From NCBI GenBank assembly GCA_016169945.1, contig JADLSH010000333.1:434001-498000 (forward strand): a DNA stretch of 64,000 bases. The letters are read 5' to 3'. The stretch comes from Trachythela sp. YZ-2020. Lineage: Eukaryota; Cnidaria; Anthozoa; Malacalcyonacea; Clavulariidae. Position numbers and translations under genes: made by a program. A model generated the notes under the pieces. It did no database searches and was not told the DNA's origin. It saw only the letters and a program-made list of their open reading frames with translations. Positions 26,036 to 37,030 of the stretch are shown one piece after another. Every line of letters begins with the position of its first letter. The stretch's first letter is position 1.

Positions 26036-26884
26036 TTTAATTTGTTAAAGATAACTTTAAATTAGCTAACATGAAGTACTCCACGCAACTCCGCCGGTCA
26101 GAAATACTGACGGCTGAACAACTACGGCGTTGTCATAGAATAAGGAATGAATAGAAGGGTCACTTCAGTCGGCGCTTTTGAAATTTTTGAAGCCGCGCAT
26201 GTTGCCTCGCGCATACAGGAAATAGCTGTGCCAAAATTCTCGCAGCCAGTAAAAGCCAGTCAGCATATTAGGGATTTGTATTACAAAATGCACATTTGGT
26301 TCACTAAATCGACTATTTTTCGAAAACCAACGAACTAAACATAAAACCACTGTCACTGGTTGTAAAGAGAAGGTTAGTGACAACATTTCTGTCTATTATA
26401 ATCTATAAAAGTATTGCTAACTACGAAATTTAGCCGTAGAACCAAGTGACAATCATGTCTACCATGCCACTCTATCAGCATTTTAGTATTGTTTATACAC
26501 AGTAAAATTATACAATATAAGTTTATTTCTTGGACAAATTGGATGTTTTCGAAGTATTATATAAAATAAAAATACACCTGTACAATGTTCAATGCCGAAC
26601 GACCACTTTTAGTTAAGTTATTGTAAATATTTTTTGAACATGAAAATGTTTCACATTCAGCTACAAATAGTACCACAAATCTAATACTGTTAATACATCA
26701 CTAAAGATGTTTTTATTGACCTGTTGCCCTTAGTGATTAATAGCAAAAATTTGCTTAATTATCAAATGTAATTGGTCTGTACAAAAGAACTAAATGCGAT
26801 TGGCGAACTTCAAACAAAAAAAAATCTGCATCTGTTGGAATAACTTTTTGTAGAAAGTCGAGAGGGAAATCAGGCAGGTATGGA

Positions 26885-27330
26885 ATGGTACAGCGACAGC
26901 CTTAAGTTTGCTTAGGATATGTTTGCTCTCTTGAGCTCTTGGTATAGATGGAGAAATTGGTGATAAAGATCATTATCCTCCAGTTGTTTTGCATACTCAA
27001 GGTAAGGTATTGTTGGTGCATGTAGTCCTCCAAAAGTAGCATCTTCAGATTTGTATGCTTTGAAATAGCATAGTAGTTTTCAATTATCATCTAGTTCATT
27101 TGATACCAGAACTGCTTTGCATGTTTCACAGCTGTGTTTTGTAAAACATTTCATGGTCAGATACCCAGAGACATAGGCAATGGAATTTTCTTCTGTTAAA
27201 TTGGAACTTATGATTTTTCATTGTAATCTATAGGTTCAATGACTGTTGATGTTCAGTTGAGGTGGTGGAACAACCAGAACTGGAACATCAGCCAGTTTGC
27301 ATTTTTTACTACATTCAGCCAGTAGACTGT
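26885..27330 (-). pseudogene. P-element transposase C-terminal fragment
   Basis: Read on the minus strand, about 27,205-26,930 gives ENSIAYVSGYL, a KHSCETCKAVLVSNEL zinc-like segment, FGGLHAPTIPYLEY and DLYHQFLHLYQELK. This matches the end of THAP9/P-element transposases (AYVSGYL with a paired cysteine motif). An in-frame stop after ...NELDDN and further breaks show decay. The rest of the gene is absent or unrecognisable, consistent with an internally deleted element. Confidence 0.6.
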
Positions 27331-28489
27331 CCAAGTCATCATCACAATTGCCAGCAGAGGAATTAAGAAAGGAACTAAAGAACAGCTTCCTAAAGACTCG
27401 AGTGAATTGGACTGGTGTTGGTTATTGCTATCCCTCGCCCGCCCCTTGCTGTATTGAACCAGAAAAAAATCTCGTTGGGATCTGTGTTTAGCCTTCTAGT
27501 TAGGAGAAACTTAAACTGTCCCGTGATTTGCCTTAAGGTGTTCATGTCATCATAGACTTAGGGATTAGTATTGGGAAAAAACATATGCACATTGTTTTAT
27601 TATAATTATTCTCATTATCCCGAATGGTAACCAACCACCCCTTTAGGCACTTAATCCTGTTTGTTACCTCTGTGCTATGTTACTAACTTCCAGACAAAGG
27701 GTCTTTGCTCAAATTGGGGTGGGTTAGTAGGATCAAACTACCTGAAAAATATAGAAGTTCTTAGTATGTTTTTCAGATACTTTGATCGTTTAACTCCTCA
27801 AGTATGTGATTTAAAATTATGATGTAATAGAGACCCCAGGGAAAATATTTTGTTGCTCCTAGTTCCTAAGTTAGTATTCATCACACCCCACACCATGACC
27901 AGCATCCCTCCTGCCAGATCAAGCTCTACCCAAACTGATGAACCATAATACGCCTCTTTTCAATTGACCAAATGGTCTCAAATATTTATTTTATATAGTA
28001 AATAGTGTGTTCAATACATGCACACATACTATGTTTACAGTAAAATGCATTCAGATATTTAAATTGAACAAATCAAAATATAGGGCCCACAGTAATTGGT
28101 AGTTGCTGTTGCAGACACCCTGCCATAGCTAATGTAAAATGTTGCAATGTAGATTATTTGGCGAAGATAATAAATAAAAAAATAGTAGTTATTTGGTGTC
28201 ATTGGTATATATAAATAGACCATAACATGTTGTGGCCAGCTTGCACCCAACTCATAGAAGCTACTGTATTTAATTATAGCATGCTATGGTTTCATCAACT
28301 TTTGATGAGAAATTATAGTTTTCCTGTTGATAGTCACAGGTGTCTGCAAGACTGTCACTGTATTAAACTCTCATGGGAGAAATCAATCAAACTACAGAAA
28401 ATAGAAACAATAAAAAGAATCACCTATACAGTATACAGCTGGTATTTCAGGGACATTCTTTAGCATTACTCAGTTCATAAGAGTGATAA

Positions 28490-28740
28490 TATGTATATGT
28501 TATCATATGAGGGATGAGGTGATATCAATTTTATCGCTCAAGGACGATATCGTTGTCATGAGTGAGTGCAGCAAACCAGGGACAATTATGATATCGTACC
28601 GAGAGGGATAAACTGATATCACCGAGTCACGAGTGTGATAACCTTTTTATCACATCTAGTGCCTTTATCAGGGTGATAAGTAGTGGGAAATAAAAACGAT
28701 ATCGTTTTTATGTTACCCTGTTATCGCCCTGATAAGGCAC
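28490..28740. repeat. Palindrome cluster inside the P element
   Basis: Bases 28,690-28,711 form a perfect 22-bp palindrome centred on GATATC. It is the tip of a larger imperfect hairpin, 28,659-28,740. GATATC occurs five times between about 28,520 and 28,705, and TGTGATAACC/TTATCACA pairs lie at about 28,634-28,655. It may be an internal inverted repeat or a nested fold-back MITE. Confidence 0.6.
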
Positions 28741-29333
28741 AAGTATGTGATGAACACCAATAGGCAATACCATGGTTTGGGTGAACCTGTATTCTGATAT
28801 ATTTGCCAATTAAATTTCCTGCAAGAATTTCACACGAAATCAAGTCTTGCGGCGTTGAAATGTATACACAGAATACACACACTTTGTGTAATAATATTAA
28901 ATAGTTCTTTGCTTCGGAAACTATCTATACTCCAGTTAAATTTGTTGATGTAAATTATAAGTTTTCTGACAAGATATGAAATAAACAACACTCCGCTATA
29001 CGTCGGAATCAGACTTGCCACATAACAATATCAAATTTCTCGCTAAATATTCGTTTCTTTTTATGCTAGCCACAACAAGAATGTGTGCCTACCTTGTCTT
29101 TACATAAAGCTGTTGTGGTTTGATATTCAAATCGTTAGTTTTCGAAAAATAGTCGATTTAGTGATACAAGTGTGCAGTTTGTAATACAAATCCCTAGTAA
29201 GCTTGCATGCTTTTACTGGCTGCGAGCTCAAGAAATCCCGCGCATGCGCACTGAAAATTGGTTACATGTTGTATACCTAAGTGACCCTTCTATTCATTTC
29301 TTATTCTATGGCGTTGTCAACATCGTTCGTGCC

Positions 29334-30992
29334 CAGCGTGGTGTATAAAAAAAACTGCAAATACCATAATTTGTATGCACGAGATCATACATTAGAATTT
29401 CAATGGCTGTGCAAATAATTACCCTTCTGGGATTTGAAAATACGTTTCCATGTGCAGTACTATCAAAATAAGCACACAAAGTGAATTAAAATTCGATTAC
29501 GAATGGCTCAGCTAACAACAGAGCAAAGAGTATTTCTTGTTTTAAAGTACGCCCAAACTCAAAACTCGACAGCAGTCATTAACGCTTTTCAGTAAAGGTT
29601 TCCAGAGCGAGTCCCACCTTCGGCGAGTACAGTTTTACGTAACTCTAGGAAGTACGATATTTCAGGATTGAGCCTCTACCTAAATAAAGGGAATTCAGGC
29701 AGACGACGAACCACGCGATCCGACGAAAACGTTGGCGCTGTAAGAGAGCTCCTTCAGGAGGACCCACACGTTAGCGCCCGCCGCAATTCTCTCCCAATTT
29801 CCAGTGCAGGGTTTAACCGCATTACTCGGCTTGATCTGCGATGGCATCCATATCAAATGCACGTACAGCACGAGTTATTGGAAGGGGACTTTCCACGATG
29901 CCTACAATTCGCGCAGTGGTTCAACGACCGCTGCCAACGCCAAAACTTTCTTCACAGCATTATAATAGGAGATGAAGCTGGATTTGCGTTGAATGGAGAG
30001 GTAAATAGCCACAACGTGCGACAATATGCACCAAAGGGACATCCTCCTGCGTTCAATTTTCGAATGAACGACTTGCGCGCCAAAGCCACCGTCTGGGCTG
30101 CACTCTGTGGGAATGGGTTGGTTATTGGTCGTTACTTTTTCGAAGGAAACATAACAGGTATTGCTTATCTTCGAATGCTCAACAAGTTTGCTTTTCCGGA
30201 ACTGGCGTTGCACTTCAACAACCAATACTGGGAAGGGATGTTTAGAGGTCTCTGGTGGATGCAGGACGGTGCTCCAGCTCATCGACTCATTGGAGTAAGG
30301 GATCGTCTCGACGCTGTGTTTGTAAACAATCATGTAATTGGGTTAGGCCACAACACTGAATGGCCACCTCGATCTCCGGATTTAACACCCTGTGACTTCT
30401 TTCTTTGGGGATATCTCAAGGACAAGGTATTTTCTACTCCGCCACTCAACATCGCAGACTTGCGTCAGAAGATTTTGAACGAGTTCAACATCTTACGAGA
30501 AGATCCCGCGTTAATTACGCGTGCAGTGCGTGACATGCATCGAAGAACATTGCTGTGCGTTGAGCGAAATGGTGTGGGCATGTTGAAGGACGATATCAAT
30601 AAATTTGTAAATAAATGTAAATAAAAATGTACTTCAATTTGTTTGTTAGACACAATTTGCTTTGCCTACGGTCGATCATGTTTACTAACGCTCCCTAACC
30701 ATTGTGTTTTGCGTACCCTAGGGTTATGTGCTTTTCCAATAAACACGATTTTAGACAGAAGTTGAGTTTGCTCGTATACGTTTAAAACAAGAAATTCTCT
30801 TAGTTCTGTTCTTAACTGAGCCATTCGTAATCGAACTCATAAGTTTAATTCACTTTGTGTGCTTGTTTTGATACCCCTGGGAAACGTATTTTCAAATCCC
30901 AGAAGCGTAATTATTTGCACAGCCATTGAAATTCTAATGTATGATCTCGTGCATACAAATTATGGTATTTGCAGTTTTTTTGATACACCCTG
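29334..30992 (+). mobile_element. Tc1/mariner (IS630-type) transposon with about 170-bp terminal inverted repeats
   Basis: The left end (from about 29,334, GTGTATAAAAAAAACTGCAA) and the right end (to about 30,992, TTGCAGTTTTTTTGATACACC) are inverted copies. They extend to the region just at the transposase start on the left and 30,816 on the right (GAGCCATTCGTAATCGAA against TTCGATTACGAATGGCTC). The single ORF lies between them. A TA duplication is not obvious at the left boundary. It sits only about 24 bp from the right end of the P element. Confidence 0.8.
29503..30624 (+). pseudogene. Tc1/mariner transposase with one in-frame stop
   Basis: The ATG at 29,503 lies at the inner edge of the terminal repeat. 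Thirty codons of helix-turn-helix leader are followed by TAA at 29,593-29,595. The same frame then stays open to 30,624. The catalytic region shows IIIGDEAGF (first Asp), WWMQDGAPAHR (second Asp), and RSPDLTPCDFFLWGYLKD, where family members carry the third acidic residue. Apart from the stop the protein is complete, about 373 codons. It would bind the terminal repeats and cut and paste the element. Conservation suggests recent inactivation or a base-call error. Confidence 0.85.
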
Positions 30993-31128
30993 TATTTACA
31001 TCAGCAATAAATACGCATACACTTCCCACGGCGAGTTGTGAAATATTCTTTATCTGTAGGATCAAGGAGAGATTTTCCTGAAACATTACTTGCATTTACT
31101 TGTAAATTATGGTGTTTATACAGGATCC

Positions 31129-31231
31129 AAAATTCAACAAAAAAATGTCTTCGCCGCAGAGTATTTCAGTGCTTCCTAATTTGGAAGCACTGAAGTACTC
31201 TGCGGCGAAGACATATTTTCTTGCTGAATTT
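31129..31231. repeat. Near-perfect hairpin, about 48-bp arms
   Basis: The segment ATGTCTTCGCCGCAGAGTA...CAGTGCTTCC is followed after a six-base spacer by its complement, GGAAGCACTGAAGTACTCTGC and onward. With weaker outer pairing (AAATTCAACA against TGCTGAATTT) the arms reach about 48 bp. It is probably a tiny MITE or fold-back. No coding potential. Confidence 0.75.
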
Positions 31232-31369
31232 CCCCCCATTTTCACTCCCATTTTCCTCAAAACTTAATATGGCTCTTTGAAACTTTGCACAATCCTTGGA
31301 TCCCTAGTTATAAATATCTCAGCCTGTCACAAAAATGCACTTTATATATATAATGCATACCGTATCTTC

Positions 31370-32020
31370 ACTGGTAACGTCAGAATCTTTTAACATCAGG
31401 GTGATCAATCGTTCAGGCAAATTTACCAGCATCAGAAACACAACTTTGTGATCACTGAACGGAAGAAAATATTCTTTCCATGAACGTTCCTTTTTCCGAA
31501 GTACTCTTTCATGAATCTATCTCGATTGTTCTTATGATGAAACTTATCTAGAAGACCATTCACATAATCACATCTTCTATGAATGATTTACTGGGTTGCA
31601 AGTCAAACACTTGAGCTACTTGTTAGTTGTTTCTCTGGGTAAATCTTTTCATCGGTGAGACTTTTCCCTATTTCTCGGATGATAGACAAAACCGTCTCCT
31701 CCCTAATGTAGCTTGGTATTTGTTTTTTTCCTTTCTTAGAAACTGTAGTAGCTTTAGCAGCTTCGACATTGGTGTTCACGGGTGAATGTTTACTGCGAAC
31801 ATGCTTCGTACGCCCTCTTTAGATTTGCACACTTTTGAGCAAAATTCACAAGGAAATTACTTTAAACCTTCAAATTGAAGACAAAGATGATGTTAAAGGC
31901 ATTTCACTTCACATTTTCAATAGTTTGCTGAAAATTGTCCTCTGTGGTTGTATTTTCGACTTCGGAGCCCAGAATTGAAGGAATTTCGCTTTCTGAGTCG
32001 TTTGCCGACTCGAAGCCATG
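31370..32020 (-). pseudogene. C2H2 zinc-finger ORF remnant
   Basis: On the minus strand an acidic leader (SANDSESEIPS) near 32,010 is followed by CEFCSKVCKSKEGV and, in a shifted frame, HVRSKHSP. Together these make one C2H2 finger pattern (C-x2-C...H-x4-H). Further coding-like sequence continues (YIREETVLSIIREIG; RRCDYVNGLLDKFHHKNNRDRF) to about 31,400 with stops and frame changes. Such fingers are common in transposon-borne proteins; the family is not identified. Confidence 0.4.
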
Positions 32021-33590
32021 CCAAGAGCAACAATGCCTTATTTCAGTATTTATAATCACAATATCGTATTTCAGTAATACTACACTCTAGTAATTTCTGA
32101 ATTCTATGCACTCGTATTGTCACGTGATGCGGTTTATCAACATCTGAAATTAATTGGCTTGAAAGCCTTTGAAGTTTGCCGGCCTTCCAAACCCTGTCTC
32201 TATTAACTATGGTTTTACCTGTTGATCAGTTTCATCATTGGGCATGCTTTCACATGGGCAGCCCTTGATATTTCACGGTAACACTTCCTACTAACAAATT
32301 GACCAATCATAACGCGCAATATAGCACAAGTTAATTAGCACATAACTTGCAGGATGCTAACAAGATCATATCATTTATACTGAGCGCTTCGCTTACTCAA
32401 GTTATTTAAATAATTTTCTGCGGCGGCCTTATAACAGAAAGAAACGCTACTTACTCAAGTTACGAAATGAATTTCAAGAATGAAAGTCTGCCGATTATGC
32501 ACGCGAACTGCTTTGGACAGTGATTTCAGATGGTATGATGCGGCGGTGTGCGATCTGACGCTGGACATATTACCATAAATATACAACAACAGGCAGTATG
32601 GCGAGCGACGACACAGTTAGTCAAACAGAACTCAATGACAACGCGGAGCAAGTACCGCCGGGCGTCTTCCTCTCATGAACAAAGAAATATATCAGTTTAT
32701 ATAGGTATAAAGTTGGTCCTATGCAACAGAGTGGCTGCAGCGGCATTATAACAGAAAGAAATGCCACGACCAGATGTGGTTATCATATAACACTGGGATT
32801 AACAAAGAATCACATGCTGGAATCTGGATTATACCACTGATTGATACAAAATGTTTAGTGAAGGGGGATTTGCCATCTCTTAGCTTGGGTATTGTAAGTA
32901 TACAGGCGAATTCAATTGATTGCGTTATATTTCGTTTTAAACCAAAATAAAAATTCATGTCCGCTATAACGAGAGTTAACTGTATATGTCTGTAGATATA
33001 TTTAGTATGTCTCGTTTTGTTAATGCGCTGCATGTTGGTAATATATTTGATTGATGTATTTGAGTCCAAATTCGATCATTGGTTTGAGGCTGGAAAAGCT
33101 CGACAGCTTTGTCACGGGTTAGGATAAAACGTGGATACGGTCGGACGGAGAGCGGCTGACAGACGGATAGGTGGAGGACGGAGGGACGAATTACTTAAAT
33201 TGTCATGAAACATTATTTAAAAGTCATATGGTATAGAAAATGCTTCTCCTGCCTTTAAAAGTCATTAAAATGCTTCTCACGCCTTTTAAAGTCATATTCG
33301 CGTTTTATCCTTTCGGGTAAAACGCGGATATGTATAGAAAATGCTTCTCACACCTTTAAAAGTCATATCCGCGTTTTACCCCAAAGGGTAAATGGTGTAT
33401 ATGGTGTAGAAAATGCTTCTCGTGCCCTTTCGATTTTTAGACTTTAGATGATAAAGGTGTATAGGTGGGTATCGGTATATAAGGTTTCATATTTCAGTTG
33501 GAGACACATAGATGGATACAATTTCATCACACTCGCACATACTGAAGCAACAGTCCAGACAAACGTGTTAAACTTCCTTTCTTAATTCGC
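32021..33590. other. Intergenic stretch with short repeats
   Basis: No gene supported. TTATAACAGAAAGAAA occurs twice (about 32,430 and 32,745). From 33,235 to 33,425 there is an imperfect tandem repeat of about 45 bp (AGAAAATGCTTCTC...TTTAAAAGTCAT), four to five copies. It contains the inverted pair ATATCCGCGTTTTA/TAAAACGCGGATAT. Confidence 0.6.
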
Positions 33591-33970
33591 CTACTGCCAC
33601 ATGCTGCATGCGAGCATGATGTGAGATACATCAAAGTTCAAAACGTCATTTTTTAGTAGCTTGGGCAAAATTTGCGGTTTTGGCACAAATAAAGTGTTTT
33701 CAGAGTTTCTCAAATTGTATCCTGTGCTGCGAGATTCAAACAATTCATTAAGATAATGCAGAGTTAATTTGTTAATTGTTTTAAACATCAATATAGCTTT
33801 ATGCTTTTTCCGGCGTGTTGAAAGATTATCCCAGCCCAGCTTACTAAAAAGGTCGCTGGAACTAGCATCATATCGAGATTTGGTGATGCCTCGCTGCCCT
33901 ATTTTGCAATTTTTGCAATTTATCAAAATACGGTTGAATTAATGCTCCATAAATTTTCAGGGCAGTGTTT
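33591..33970 (-). pseudogene. LINE reverse-transcriptase C-terminal fragment
   Basis: The minus-strand frame reads LGWDNLSTRRKKHKAILMFK, then YLNELFESRSTGYNLRNSE, the usual last part of CR1/L2/Rex-type ORF2 proteins. The rest of the element is absent. About 63 bp of it (33,675-33,737) reappear at 34,258-34,320 as part of a local duplication. Confidence 0.65.
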
Positions 33971-34063
33971 ATTAGTTAGTAGCCATTGATAAAGATTTTT
34001 CAAGTCGGAATTAATTATTAGCTCAAGCTCTGTTACAGATTTTGCTGCGATGCTTTGATTCTA

Positions 34064-34620
34064 ATCCAATTGGAAATGATATCAGGGTACATAGCCTAGC
34101 AAACTTCTTAGCAGTTTGCGAAGACTCTAGTTGCGACGGAATACATTGCTCTGTACATTTATCTGATACATTTATTCATTCGTCTTTGGACATTGCGTCG
34201 GGTTAAAATACCTACATGAAACTCATTCCATAAAACTTCGTTTATCGTGGTTCATTCGCGGTTTTGGCACCAATAAAGTGTTTTCAGAGTTTCTCAAATT
34301 GTACCCTGTGCTGCGGGATTAATCCAATTGGAAATGATATCAGGGTACATAGCCTAGCAAACTTCTTAGCAGTTTGCGAAGAATGTAGTTGCGACAGATT
34401 ACATTGCTCTGTATTTGTCTTTGGACATCACGTCGGGTTAAAATACCTACATGAAACAGTATTGCTCACCGTGATCTGAAACCTGAAAATGTTTTGGTGT
34501 CTAACCACCATTACAATTGACTGACTGATGCAGAAATAGTCGACCATATGGCTTCTGTGAAACCACTCATCTGTAAGCTGACAGACTTTGGTGAAAGTCG
34601 ATCAAAAGACATCCACAGTC
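34064..34620 (+). pseudogene. Protein-kinase fragment within a local duplication
   Basis: Plus-strand sequence at about 34,435-34,500 gives GLKYLHET and, one frame over, AHRDLKPENVLV, the kinase catalytic loop. At 34,570-34,610 KLTDFGESRS gives the DFG motif. A frameshift after GLKYLHET and a stop between the two motifs show decay. The upstream half (34,319-34,455) duplicates 34,064-34,215, which also ends in GLKYLHET. No N-lobe motifs were recognised, so this is a piece of a kinase gene, perhaps carried by a mobile element. Confidence 0.6.
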
Positions 34621-35299
34621 CACACCACAGTAGGCTAAGATTTACTAAGTGACATAATGGTACTGCAAGCTCTTCCGCATTGTCTTTGATTATCCTAGGC
34701 GGAATATATATTATAAAATAAATTAATAACGACTAACAATTTACTATACAGTCACACGATAGTAAATTAACATGCATCTTTGATCATTTTGGGCACTAAA
34801 ATATATTTCTTATGCCATCTTAGGGCATTTTCTTGGTATGTAAGCAACCTGAAGCCTGACCCTAACCAGCTGACCTAACCGAAATTGTATAGTACAATAT
34901 TTTGTTTGCTCATATACCGAGAAAGTGCCATCTTGGCTTGTAGAACAAACAGTTTGTATAGTATCTGGATTTAAATTGCATCATGCACATTTGAAAATGC
35001 TGATACATTAATGTTGGGCCAAGTCAAATTTCTAGCATATGTATTATTCTGGGACCAGTTGTTTGAATAGTGCATAGCGCTATCCGGTGATTTTTTGAAA
35101 CCTTCGTAAAATTGAACAAAGAACAGAGAAACTTCCATTTTGGCCAACAGAATAAATATTACAGCATTCGATCTCTTCAATGTTTTAAGTTATGAACATG
35201 ATCAATAGAAAATTTATGAAGGTTGAAAAAATCTATCAAGTGGATAACGCTATCCACCTTTCGAACAACTAGCCTCTGAGCTATATATTAAACCTATTC

Positions 35300-36530
35300 T
35301 AATTTACTTGAAAATATTCCTGTAATGTAGGAGGATTGACTTTGAGAAAGGAACTGGTAGTTGAGCCATAAAGACAAGTTAGAGCATTTCTCAACAGGGC
35401 ACACACAGAATACATCTTTCCAACAGCACTCAATCCAATCTTTAAGTTGTTTTTAAAATCAAGAAATTTAAAATATCCCCAAAAACCCATTCAATGGCAA
35501 CCTGCCCAAACAGTTAAACTCAGCTTCTCCAGCAGTTAGGTTAGCATAATGGCATGCTGGTATGGCTTCTGTAGATGTCGTCTCAAGGGGTAAGCATGGT
35601 CTCCATAGATGCACATGGGGTCACCAAGCGGGGTGTTGGAGTGCCCTTCCAGTTGATTGAGAAGGCCAGACATTCCCAACATCATGACATCATGTATTTT
35701 TCCTTCTGAAAACAAAAACATATATTCTGTTAGCTCAAGTACTATAAACAACAATACGAAAATATAAGTGAAGCCATCCATATATCTGCAGTCAAATCAT
35801 GAAAGGTACACATAACAGATATAAATGTAGTATATAGACAGTAAATACTTATAGTAAATAACAAAAAAGTTTGTCACAAGGCCATTAGGTGCCACAGCTG
35901 ATTGGAACTTGATGGCATGAACGCGTTTATGGCCATTATGCATCATACGTTGATGTTCCCCAGGCCGACATATTGGTCGTACCGTGCCATCAACAAAGCC
36001 CCAACAGTTCTCCAATGCTCCACCAGTTCTCCAACGCTCCACCAGCATCGTGAATTGCATTGGCATACAATTGCAGACGGTCTCGGTGAAGCCAAGGTTG
36101 ATTCAGATCTGTTGAAAGATAACCTAAAAATGTATGATGTGCTAAAAATGTAGTCTGTCACCTCTGAAGTGATCAGACTCAACTTGGAAACAGAGCGACC
36201 GAAGCGAGGGATAATATTGAAACTACACACGTAGGCAAAACGTCTTAGCAACATGCATAACCCTTCCATTCCCATTGCTACTGTTCTATTAGGGCAAACA
36301 AATTTGTCGGGAATTTGTTACGCTTCAGCCAGAACAGGAAGATCCGCTAAGTCCAGCCTAAAATCAGCCCTGCACTAATTGTTCGTCATGAACTGAATCT
36401 GTGTTTCAACTCCATCGTATTCCCAGTACTGGAATTCCTGTGATTTTCTTCTGGTTTGGTCGTACACAGCTACGAACTCGTTTTCATCAATAACATTGTT
36501 GAAATGAGATATTGCTGACAGCCATATTAA
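35300..36530 (-). pseudogene. PIF/Harbinger (HARBI1-like) transposase gene, decayed
   Basis: Minus-strand coding pieces follow the order of Harbinger nucleases. The N-terminal part near 36,500-36,200 reads FVAVYDQTRRKSQEFQYWEYD, then MGMEGLCMLLRRFAYVCS and PRFGRSVS. A probable intron lies at about 36,150-36,109 (GT..AG). The next exon has NCWGFVDGTVRPICRPGEHQ (first Asp) and NGHKRVHAIKFQS. A second probable intron precedes GKIHDVMM and MCIYGDHAYPLRRHL (second Asp), then WVFG and the C-terminal SAVGKM...CLYGS...PPTLQEYF. In-frame stops near 36,383 and 36,340 and frameshifts near 35,520 and 35,475 inactivate it. Relatives pair with a Myb-like protein for transposition; none was seen here. Confidence 0.7.
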
Positions 36531-36659
36531 TTAAAACAAAACTCGTACTCGTTGTCATAATTGTTGTTTGTTTACTGCTAAAGCAACATTTGAATGGAAA
36601 TGACTACGAGTACGAACTTCCTCGCGCCAGGCCGCACACGGTCAAATTTCGTAATCGTA

Positions 36660-37030
36660 TGTCAAAACTTGGTATATATGTATAAAGATTCATGTATATG
36701 TATTAAAAACCATATATGTCAGGATTCATATATATATATATGTCAAGATTCATATATATATATATATGTCAAGACGAGCCGTTGAATATATACTGACGAG
36801 CCGTTGAACGGCGAAACATGCATGTCTGCAGATTTGACTATATATATATGTCAAGATTCATATATGTATGTCAAGATTCGATATAGGTATTAAGATTCAT
36901 ATCTGTATGTCAAGATTTATATATATGTGTTGAAATTCATATATGTATGTCAAGGCTCACACATTTATGTGAGGATTTTGTATACTTGTAATAAGATTTA
37001 TATATAAATATATCAAGATTCATGCATGCT
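36660..37030. repeat. AT-rich minisatellite
   Basis: Variants of GTCAAGATTCATATATGTAT repeat about a dozen times, with runs of (AT)n. Two copies of GACGAGCCGTTGAA (about 36,773 and 36,796) interrupt the array. Non-coding. Confidence 0.7.

Larger units (their letters stand above)
26134..29310 (-). mobile_element. P-type DNA transposon, about 3.2 kb, long terminal inverted repeats
   Basis: The ends CATAGAATAAG... (26134) and ...CTTATTCTATG (29310) are inverted copies. Similarity extends about 200 bp inward (26,134-26,338 against about 29,136-29,310), including TCGACTATTTTTCGAAAA. The flanks share GCGTTGT (26127-26133 and 29311-29317). One more shared base either side allows the 8-bp duplication expected of P elements. 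Inside, a decayed C-terminal P-transposase segment on the minus strand identifies the superfamily. Most of the interior has no coding capacity, so the copy is non-autonomous. Confidence 0.75.

Noticed and set aside
32548..33069. Short ORFs on both strands
   Set aside because: No motifs, no splice context and high stop density around them.
36660..37030. CRISPR-like regular repeats
   Set aside because: Units are degenerate, directly adjacent and AT-rich without unique spacers; a eukaryotic minisatellite.
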